This document shows, piece by piece, positions 58,081-64,000 of a stretch of 64,000 nucleotides of DNA. Source of the stretch: Salipiger abyssi (GTDB lineage: Bacteria; Pseudomonadota; Alphaproteobacteria; Rhodobacterales; Rhodobacteraceae). Under the pieces are notes generated by a model. The model searched no databases. It saw nothing but the letters and a program-made list of their open reading frames with translations, and was not told where the DNA came from. How positions within the stretch are numbered: position 1 is the stretch's first letter; each line of letters begins with the position of its first letter. The position numbers and the translations under genes were made by a program. The DNA lies in the NCBI RefSeq assembly GCF_001975705.1, contig NZ_CP015093.1:3418501-3482500 (forward strand). Direction: 5' to 3'.

Positions 58081-58500
58081 TCAGTCGGTGCCTTCGAGCA
58101 GCGCCGCGAAACTCGGCAGGCCGACGCCGAGCAGGGAGAGCGTGCCGGTCTCGCTTTGCTGGACCAGCGGGACGACGGCGTCGATACCGTCCCAGGAACG
58201 CAGGATCACCTTGGACACCTCGAAGGCCAGCGGGGTCGGGGCATAATAGACGATCATCGTCTGCGCGCCGCCGCCGATAAAGGCGTCTGCCTTGAGCGCC
58301 TGGATCTGCATCAGCTTGACGAAATCCTGCTCGATCCCGGTGATGCGCGACAGGTCGACCAGATGTTTCTGCCCCGGGCTCGACTCTGGATGCTGGGTAT
58401 AGGCGCCGACCGCGCGGATCGTATCGTCGAAGAGGGCAAAGCCCTCGTAGCGGATATAGACGATGCCATGCTGGGGCAGGATACGGAACGAGACGGACAT
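58081..58500 (-). CDS. 139-residue protein, STAS-like paralogue 2
   Basis: Homologous to the preceding protein over its whole length, at low identity: VYIRYEGFALFDD, KHLVDLSRITGIEQDFVKLM, MIVYYAPTPLAFEVSK. No catalytic or metal-binding residues are obvious. The pair lies in tandem 96 bases apart, probably by an old duplication, upstream of the YbdK-type gene on the same strand. A regulatory or ligand-binding role is only a guess. Confidence 0.7.
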   Translation of the reverse strand: MSVSFRILPQHGIVYIRYEGFALFDDTIRAVGAYTQHPESSPGQKHLVDLSRITGIEQDFVKLMQIQALKADAFIGGGAQTMIVYYAPTPLAFEVSKVILRSWDGIDAVVPLVQQSETGTLSLLGVGLPSFAALLEGTD

Positions 58501-58684
58501 GCGGGAACGGCCTGTGGAACGGAACTGCCGGACGTGACCTTGGCCCGACCGGTTTGGTCAAAATGTCTGCAATATGTCGAAAAAGGCAATCCCCGAAAGG
58601 GTCTGGTTTTCCGGAATAGGACGAGACGCGGACCTGCGGCACACTGCTGGCCAGATTGAGACCCGCCATTTTGGAGACCGCATC

Positions 58685-58855
58685 ATGACCCGCATCGCAT
58701 TTTTCTCGCTGATCCTCGCCGCGCTGACGCTGGTTGCCGCATCGGGCGCCGAGGCGAAAACAACGTCCGAGCGCGGCGAGCTGAGCGGTCGGGGCATGGA
58801 CAAGAGCCCGCGCGACGGCTTTGCCAGCGATGGCGGGCTGGGCGGCACACGCTAA
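58685..58855 (+). CDS. 56-residue secreted protein, unknown function
   Basis: A signal peptide (residues 1-24, cleaved near AEAK) is followed by a short polar, Gly/Ser/Arg-rich mature part of about 32 residues (RGELSGRGMDKS and a Gly-rich end). TTGGAGACC precedes the ATG. No family is recognised. A strong hairpin follows its stop. Confidence 0.6.
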   Translation: MTRIAFFSLILAALTLVAASGAEAKTTSERGELSGRGMDKSPRDGFASDGGLGGTR

Positions 58856-58871
58856 CTGCCCTGAAACGCAA

Positions 58872-58899
58872 CGCCCCGGGCCGTCGAGGCCCCGGGGCG
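58872..58899. terminator. GC-rich hairpin between convergent genes
   Basis: CGCCCCGGG, ten-base loop, CCCGGGGCG: a perfect nine-base stem between the small secreted protein and mmsA. It lacks a clear T-run on either side, so a terminator role is likely but not certain. Confidence 0.5.
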
Positions 58900-58925
58900 C
58901 GCAGCGATTTAACAGGCGGAAGAGG

Positions 58926-60425
58926 TCAGTCCATCGCCTTGAAGTTGAACTCGCCGCCTTCCTTGATGCCCGAGAACCAGCGCGCGGTGACGGTCTTGGT
59001 CTTGGTGTAGAAGCGGAAGGCGTCGGGGCCGTACTGGTTGAGATCGCCGAAGGCGGATTTCTTCCAGCCGCCAAAGGTGTGATAGCTCAGCGGCACCGGG
59101 ATCGGGAAGTTGATGCCGACCATGCCGACATTCACCCGGTTGGCGAAATCGCGCGCGGTGTCGCCATCGGCGGTAAAGATCGCCGTGCCGTTGCCATAGG
59201 GGTTGTCGATCACGAGGTTCAGCGCGTCTTCGTAGCTGTCGGCACGCACCTGGCTTAGCACCGGGCCAAAGATCTCCTCCTTGTAGATCTCCATATCCGG
59301 GGTCACGTTGTCGAACATCGACGGCCCGACAAAGAACCCGTCCTCATAGCCCTGAAGCTCGAAGCCGCGCCCGTCGACCACCAGATCGGCGCCCTGATCG
59401 ACACCGGACTGCACCAGCTTTTCGATGCGGTCCTTGGCGGCGGAGGTGATGACCGGGCCGTAATCCACGTCGTCGCCGGCGGTGTAGGGGCCGACCTTGA
59501 GCTTTTCGATGCGCGGCACCAGCTTTTCGACCAGCGCGTCGGCGGTTTCCTTGCCGACCGGCACCGCCACCGAGATCGCCATGCAGCGTTCGCCCGCCGC
59601 GCCGAAGCCGGCGCCCACCAGCGCATCCGCCGCCTTGTCGAGATCGGCATCGGGCATGACGATCATGTGGTTCTTGGCGCCGCCGAAGCATTGCGCGCGC
59701 TTGCCGTTATTGGCGGCGCGGCCATAGATGTACTGCGCGATCGGGGTGGAGCCGACAAAGCCCACGCCGGCCACGGTCTCGTTGTCGAGGATCGCGTCGA
59801 CCACCTCCTTGTCACCGTTCACCACCTGAAGCACACCGGCGGGCAGACCGGCCTCGATCACCAGCTCGGCGAGGCGCAGCGAGGTCGAGGGGCAGCGCTC
59901 GGAGGGTTTCAGGATCATCGCGTTGCCGCAGGCCAGCGCCGGGCCCATCTTCCACAGCGGAATCATCGCCGGGAAGTTGAACGGGGTGATGCCGGCCACC
60001 ACGCCCAGCGGCTGGCGCATGGAATAAAGGTCGATGCCCGGGCCGCCATCATTGGTGAACTCGCCCTTGAGCATATGCGGCGCGCCCATGCAGACCTCGA
60101 TCACCTCGAGCCCGCGCTGCACGTCGCCGCGCCCGTCGGGCAGGGTCTTGCCATGCTCCATCGAGACCAGCTCGGCCAGCTCGTCCATATGCTCGTTGAT
60201 GAGCGCGCCGAATTTCATCATCACGCGCGCCCGGCGCTGCGGGTTGGTGGCGCCCCAGGCCTTCTGCGCCTCGGCGGCCTTGGCGACGGCCTCGTCGAGC
60301 TCGGCGGCGGTGGCCAGCGGCACCTTGGCGATGGCCTCGCCGGTGGCGGGGTTGAACACCTCGGTAAAGCGGCCCGACGTGCCCTTGACGTGCTGGCCGT
60401 TGATGAAATGGGTGAGCTCTTTCAC
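58926..60425 (-). CDS. mmsA: CoA-acylating methylmalonate-semialdehyde dehydrogenase MmsA
   Basis: A 499-residue aldehyde dehydrogenase that converts methylmalonate semialdehyde to propionyl-CoA, the last step of valine breakdown (also used for myo-inositol). Catalytic Cys281 is in GAAGERCMAISV, with FGGAKNHMIVMPDAD typical of the MmsA group. GTG 60425 is chosen because CGGAGGA lies six bases upstream; the frame is open further. It is divergent from a LysR gene and 4 kb from mmsB. Confidence 0.95.
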   Translation of the reverse strand: MKELTHFINGQHVKGTSGRFTEVFNPATGEAIAKVPLATAAELDEAVAKAAEAQKAWGATNPQRRARVMMKFGALINEHMDELAELVSMEHGKTLPDGRGDVQRGLEVIEVCMGAPHMLKGEFTNDGGPGIDLYSMRQPLGVVAGITPFNFPAMIPLWKMGPALACGNAMILKPSERCPSTSLRLAELVIEAGLPAGVLQVVNGDKEVVDAILDNETVAGVGFVGSTPIAQYIYGRAANNGKRAQCFGGAKNHMIVMPDADLDKAADALVGAGFGAAGERCMAISVAVPVGKETADALVEKLVPRIEKLKVGPYTAGDDVDYGPVITSAAKDRIEKLVQSGVDQGADLVVDGRGFELQGYEDGFFVGPSMFDNVTPDMEIYKEEIFGPVLSQVRADSYEDALNLVIDNPYGNGTAIFTADGDTARDFANRVNVGMVGINFPIPVPLSYHTFGGWKKSAFGDLNQYGPDAFRFYTKTKTVTARWFSGIKEGGEFNFKAMD

Positions 60426-60500
60426 GGTCGATCCTCCGGAGTCTTTCATGATTTGGCGGCAGGTTAGTCTTGCATAAATGCCGATCACAGAGGTAATAGG

Positions 60501-60515
60501 GCAAAAAGGTTTTGC
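60501..60515. promoter_or_regulatory. Candidate operator GCAAAA-N3-TTTTGC between mmsA and LysR genes
   Basis: A perfect six-base inverted repeat with a three-base centre, followed by AAAAACGCAAAG. It lies 35 bases before the ATG of the LysR gene and 76 bases before the mmsA start, where a shared operator would be expected. Confidence 0.45.
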
Positions 60516-60549
60516 AAAAACGCAAAGGATACCCTGCGGGAGGGATGCC

Positions 60550-61449
60550 ATGCGGGAGAACTGGGACGACCTGCGGATTTTCCTTGCCGTGGCGCGGGGC
60601 GACAGCCTGTCGGGCGCGGGCCGCGCGCTGCGCATGGATCCGGCGACGGTGGGCCGTCGCGTGGCGCGGCTGGAGGAGAGCCTTGGCCAGCCGCTCTTTG
60701 CCAAGAGCCCGCAGGGCTATGCGCTGACCGAGGCGGGGGCGCGGCTGCTCTCTCATGCCGAGACCGCCGAGCGGGCGCTGGGGCAGGGCACGCAGGCGGT
60801 GCGCGGCGCGGCGGGCGAGGGCATGTCGGGGCAGATCCGCATCGGCGCGCCGGATGGCTGCGCCAATTTCCTGCTGCCGCAGGTGGTGGCGGAGATCGCC
60901 GCCGAAAACCCCGAGCTGGAGGTGCAGATCGTCGCCCTGCCGCGGATCGTCAACCTGTCGCGGCGCGAGGCGGATCTGGCCATCGGCGTCTCGGCCCCCA
61001 CGGCGGGGCGGCTGGTGGTGCAGAAGCTCACCGATTACCGGCTGCATCTGGCCGCCTCAGAGGCCTATCTGGCGCAGCACCCGCCGATCCGCACGCTGGA
61101 GGATCTGCGCGATCACCGCATCGTCGGCTATATCCCCGATATGATCTTCGACAAGGAGCTGGATTACCTCGCCGATATCGGGCTCGAACGGGTCGGGCTG
61201 GCGTCGAATTCGGTCTCGGTGCAGTTCCACTGGCTGCGCCAGAGCGCCGGGCTGGGAATCGTGCACGATTTCGCGCTGCCGGCAGCGCCGGGGCTGCGCA
61301 AGGTGCTGGCCGACCGGGTGGAGCTCACGCGCAGTTTCTACCTCATTCGCCATGCCGATGACCGAAGATTGGGCCGGCTCGACACGTTTGCCCGCGCACT
61401 GGTGCAGGGGGTACGGCGGGAATTGACCCGGCTCGAAGGTCTGACTTGA
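60550..61449 (+). CDS. LysR-family regulator, likely controlling mmsA
   Basis: A 299-residue LysR regulator with helix-turn-helix FLAVARGDSLSGAGRALRMDPATVGRRVARLE and an effector-binding domain. Divergence from mmsA suggests it regulates that gene, perhaps in response to a valine catabolite; this is inference from position. ATG 60550 follows GGAGGGATGCC; the frame is open to 60478. It is related to the LysR protein at 35526. Confidence 0.92.
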   Translation: MRENWDDLRIFLAVARGDSLSGAGRALRMDPATVGRRVARLEESLGQPLFAKSPQGYALTEAGARLLSHAETAERALGQGTQAVRGAAGEGMSGQIRIGAPDGCANFLLPQVVAEIAAENPELEVQIVALPRIVNLSRREADLAIGVSAPTAGRLVVQKLTDYRLHLAASEAYLAQHPPIRTLEDLRDHRIVGYIPDMIFDKELDYLADIGLERVGLASNSVSVQFHWLRQSAGLGIVHDFALPAAPGLRKVLADRVELTRSFYLIRHADDRRLGRLDTFARALVQGVRRELTRLEGLT

Positions 61450-61511
61450 CAGATTGTCGCAGTGCGGGGACGCTGAATGCACATGCAGAGACGCGATTGG
61501 AGGAGAGCCGA

Positions 61512-61946
61512 ATGCAGGTGCAGCAAATTCTCAAGGACAAGGCCGATGACGGTGTCGTCACGGTGGCTCCGGGCACAAGCGTCGCGGCTGCGGCGCAGGT
61601 GCTGGCAGAGCGCCGCATCGGCGGCGTGGTGATCTCCGAGGACGGGCAGACGCCGCTGGGCATCCTGTCCGAGCGCGACATCGTGCGACAGGTCGCGGCG
61701 GTGGGGGCAACCTGCCTGGAAAGTCGCGTCGAGGAACTGATGACCAAGACGGTCAAGACCTGCACCTGCGCCGAGGACAGCGACGTGGTGCTGGCACGGA
61801 TGACCGAGGGCCGCTTCCGTCACATGCCGGTGGTCGAGGACGGTCTCATGGTCGGGATCATCACCATCGGCGACGTGGTCAAGGCGCATATCTCCGAACT
61901 GGCGATGGAGAAAGAGGCGCTCCAGGGCATGATCATGGGCTATTGA
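61512..61946 (+). CDS. CBS-domain pair protein
   Basis: A 144-residue protein consisting of two CBS motifs (VVTVAPGTSVAAAAQVLAER and VKTCTCAEDSDVVLARMTE), each followed by a typical strand (GVVISEDGQTPLGILSERDI; HMPVVEDGLMVGIITIGDV). Such pairs bind adenosine nucleotides as energy sensors. There is no fused catalytic domain. GGAGGAGAG precedes the ATG; the frame is open to 61446. The partner is unknown. Confidence 0.92.
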   Translation: MQVQQILKDKADDGVVTVAPGTSVAAAAQVLAERRIGGVVISEDGQTPLGILSERDIVRQVAAVGATCLESRVEELMTKTVKTCTCAEDSDVVLARMTEGRFRHMPVVEDGLMVGIITIGDVVKAHISELAMEKEALQGMIMGY

Positions 61947-62161
61947 GCCCAGCCAGCCACGCCGCCGGATCCGGCGGCGCCCGGCCGGCATGGCGCGGGC
62001 GTCGGAGGCGGGGATCCGGCGGGTTATGCGGGGCCAGCCCCATGTTTGCGCTGCCAATTTCCCTGGGCGCGGTGTCTGGCGCCAAATCTGCCGCCTTTCG
62101 GGGTTGCATTCATTTGGGCAATATTGTTGCGTGCCGGGAATTGGGAAACTGAGGAGGCCCC

Positions 62162-62653
62162 ATGCGCATCGGTCTTTACCCCGGCACCTTCGATCCGATC
62201 ACCCTGGGCCACATGGACATAATCAGCCGCGCCGCCGCGCTGGTCGACCGTCTGGTGATCGGGGTGGCCATCAACCGCGACAAGGGGCCGCTCTTCTCGC
62301 TGGAGGAGCGCGTTGCGATGATCGAATCCGAATGCCGCGCGCTCTCCGAGCAGACCGGCACCGAGATCGTGCCACATCCGTTCGAAAACCTGCTGATCGA
62401 CTGCGCCCATGACGTCGGCGCGCAGATCATCGTGCGCGGGCTGCGCGCGGTGGCCGATTTCGAATACGAGTTCCAGATGGTCGGCATGAACCGCGCGCTC
62501 GACGACAGTGTCGAGACGGTCTTCCTCATGGCCGAGGCGCGGCATCAGGCCATCGCCTCGAAGCTGGTGAAGGAGATCGCCCGGCTTGGCGGCGACGTGA
62601 GCAAATTCGTCACCCCGCCGGTGCATGAGGCGCTGAAGGCGCGCTTCGGATAA
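62162..62653 (+). CDS. coaD: Phosphopantetheine adenylyltransferase CoaD
   Basis: A 163-residue enzyme of coenzyme A synthesis. The nucleotidyltransferase motif is PGTFDPITLGHMDII, with IVRGLRAVADFEYEFQM binding substrate. GAGGAGG precedes the ATG. It converges on the glycosyltransferase pair. The preceding 215-base gap holds no gene. Confidence 0.97.
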   Translation: MRIGLYPGTFDPITLGHMDIISRAAALVDRLVIGVAINRDKGPLFSLEERVAMIESECRALSEQTGTEIVPHPFENLLIDCAHDVGAQIIVRGLRAVADFEYEFQMVGMNRALDDSVETVFLMAEARHQAIASKLVKEIARLGGDVSKFVTPPVHEALKARFG

Positions 62654-62672
62654 GCGCCGGTCGCCGCCGCGC

Positions 62673-63605
62673 TCAGACCCCGGGGAAATGCTTGTCGCGC
62701 AGCGCGGGCAGATCCATGCGGTGGCGCCGCAGCAGCCCGTGCGCCGCGAGCCGCTCGGTCAGCGCCGGCGTTGCGGTGCAGACCTCGTCGTAAAAGCGCC
62801 GCAGCGCCGTCTCGCCGCCCTCCGCCTCGATCATCGCAAAGAGATCGTGCAGGTTGACTGCGCCGCTCTGGCGGACCTGCGGTTTCAGCTCGGCCCGGTA
62901 GGAGCCCTGCACCAGCCGGAAGCGGTAGAGGCGCAGGAAATGCGCCCAGTCGGCGGCGTGGAAATGGCCCAGCTCGGTCTCGGGCAGCGGCTCTTCGCCG
63001 GGGTTCGATACGCCGTCGAGCTGCACATTGTGGATCTTGATCTGCAACCCCTTGGTGCCGGGGCGGAAGAACAGCTTGCCGGCCACATGGCTGAGGAACC
63101 CGCCCGAGAGATGCCGGCCCCATTCGGCAAAGCAGGCCTCGGCGGCGCGCTGGCGGGTGCTCTGATCGAGATGGAAGGCCTTGAAGGCCACCTCCTCGCC
63201 CGGGGCGGTGGCCAGCGCCTCGACGGGCCTCACCCGGGCGCAGAGGCAGGTTTCGGGCAGGGCGGCGAGCTGCTCGGCCAGCGGTCGGTCGGGCAGCAGG
63301 AACTCGTCGGTGTCGATATGGGCGAGCCAGTCCACCTCCGGCTTGCGGTTGTTGGCGTGGCGGGCATTGGCGCCCTGACGCACCTGATGTTTCTTCGGAC
63401 GCCCGTTGCGCTTTTCCCACCAGGCGTCATCGGTGCGGAAGACCCGCAGCTTGGGATGGGCGGAAAGCACCGCCTGCGCCTCGGGCATGTCGACGTCGAG
63501 ATAGAGATAGATCCGGTGCGCGCCGAGCTCCAGATGCCAGGCGGCGAAGTCGAGGATCTCGGGCAGGGCGGCATTGGTGGTGGTGACGGTGCCCCAGCGG
63601 ATCAT
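62673..63605 (-). CDS. Glycosyltransferase family 2-like protein, tandem copy 1
   Basis: A 310-residue protein of the Glyco_tranf_2_4 type. It starts IRWGTVTTTNAALPEILDF and has the metal/nucleotide motif HIDTDEFLL. GSYRAE and the C-terminal FYDEVCTATPALTERL are shared with the upstream gene. The sugar and acceptor are unknown. Its ATG overlaps the stop of the copy at 63602 (ATGA), so the two are translated together. Confidence 0.82.
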   Translation of the reverse strand: MIRWGTVTTTNAALPEILDFAAWHLELGAHRIYLYLDVDMPEAQAVLSAHPKLRVFRTDDAWWEKRNGRPKKHQVRQGANARHANNRKPEVDWLAHIDTDEFLLPDRPLAEQLAALPETCLCARVRPVEALATAPGEEVAFKAFHLDQSTRQRAAEACFAEWGRHLSGGFLSHVAGKLFFRPGTKGLQIKIHNVQLDGVSNPGEEPLPETELGHFHAADWAHFLRLYRFRLVQGSYRAELKPQVRQSGAVNLHDLFAMIEAEGGETALRRFYDEVCTATPALTERLAAHGLLRRHRMDLPALRDKHFPGV

Positions 63606-64000
63606 GGCCGCGCCCCGAAGACCCGCGCCACGGCGGCGTCGGGATCGAAATCGCGGCTCAGCAGCATGTCATGCGCGGCGAGTTTTTCGCGCAGCTCCGG
63701 CGTATCGGCGCAGACCTCGTCAAAGAGCAGCCGCAGCCCGGCCTCGCCCTCTTCCTCGGCGAGAAACCCGATGAGATCGGCCTGTCCCATCTCGGGCCGT
63801 GAGGAGCGCGCGCGGTAAGAGCCCTTGTCGCGGCGAAAGGCGAGATGGGTGAGGAAATGTTCCCAGCTCGGCGCGTGCAGATGCGCGAGGTGGATGTCGG
63901 CGGGCTTGGCGCGGTTGCTGGCCTCCTCGCCGCGATATTTCAGCGTGTGGATGCCGAGGCGCGTGTCGGGAATGCCGGTGCGGGCAAAGACCTTGCCCGA
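63602..64000 (-). CDS. Glycosyltransferase family 2-like protein, tandem copy 2 (runs off the right edge)
   Basis: The minus strand stays open from the stop at 63602 to the window edge (132 residues) and aligns with the C-terminal part of the adjacent gene: GKVFARTG/GKLFFRPG, HFLTHLAF/HFLRLYRF, GSYRAR/GSYRAE, LFDEVCADTPELREKL/FYDEVCTATPALTERL. The N-terminal catalytic half lies outside the window. It is a tandem duplicate and the upstream member of the pair. Confidence 0.78.
   Translation of the reverse strand, partial: SGKVFARTGIPDTRLGIHTLKYRGEEASNRAKPADIHLAHLHAPSWEHFLTHLAFRRDKGSYRARSSRPEMGQADLIGFLAEEEGEAGLRLLFDEVCADTPELREKLAAHDMLLSRDFDPDAAVARVFGARP

Overview
The window is about 64 kb of GC-rich DNA, packed with short, overlapping operons. 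Gene content and order point to an alphaproteobacterium of the order Rhodobacterales (Roseobacter-type). The main clues are sciP next to ctrA, the dusB(nifR3)-ntrB-ntrC-ntrY-ntrX-hfq-hflX run, a fused ispDF, an NtrC without the GAFTGA loop, an RNase E whose S1 domain is split by an acidic insertion, and a GTTC-N7-GTTC LexA box. It reads as ordinary chromosome: no tRNA, rRNA, CRISPR array, prophage, transposase or integrase was seen.

Layout. 1-3.7 kb: start of an MFS transporter, then cobK-like, an AlkA-type glycosylase and a serine esterase, converging on mnmA. 3.8-9.7 kb: cell-cycle regulators sciP and ctrA, then ligA-recG and a 39-residue membrane protein behind a LexA box. 9.8-16.4 kb: a soluble chemotaxis-type receptor, an IscU-like scaffold divergent from hisI, the operon trmFO-small membrane protein-gluQ, a COQ10/RatA-type START protein, and hpt. 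16.6-20.3 kb: two c-type cytochromes, then ispDF-pgpA-pncC on the minus strand. 20.4-30 kb: the nitrogen-regulation operon with two two-component systems, a lipoprotein with a possible transglutaminase-like triad, hfq and hflX. 30-37 kb: a kinase-like phosphotransferase and a penicillin-acylase-type hydrolase, two dehydrogenases, a LysR regulator and an OsmC protein. 37-45 kb: rne with a long leader, tusA-like, ccdA, a membrane alpha/beta hydrolase overlapping a cytochrome P450, and a class I aldolase. 45-52 kb: an ECF sigma factor facing an EF-hand secreted protein, YitT, icd, a drug-efflux MFS, a potassium channel, a DsbA/FrnE protein and a Crp/Fnr regulator. 52-61 kb: valine catabolism (acyl-CoA dehydrogenase, 3-hydroxyisobutyryl-CoA hydrolase, mmsB; mmsA with a divergent LysR) interrupted by a glycosyltransferase, a YbdK-type ligase and two paralogous 139-residue proteins. 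61-64 kb: a CBS-domain protein, coaD and two tandem glycosyltransferases.

Two themes recur. Many genes touch tRNA or RNA: mnmA, trmFO, gluQ, dusB, tusA-like, hfq, hflX and rne. The gaps between gene 3' ends also carry families of short palindromes: a GTAGGGTGGGCA/TGCCCACC hairpin (six copies), a tandem double hairpin with compensated stem changes (three copies) and a GAGTATTT/AGATGAA element (two sites). The most interesting candidates for new biology are the LexA-box small membrane protein after recG, the double-hairpin family, the hydrolase-P450 pair, the transglutaminase-like lipoprotein in the ntr-hfq operon, and the ECF sigma factor whose stop codon lies inside a dispersed repeat.
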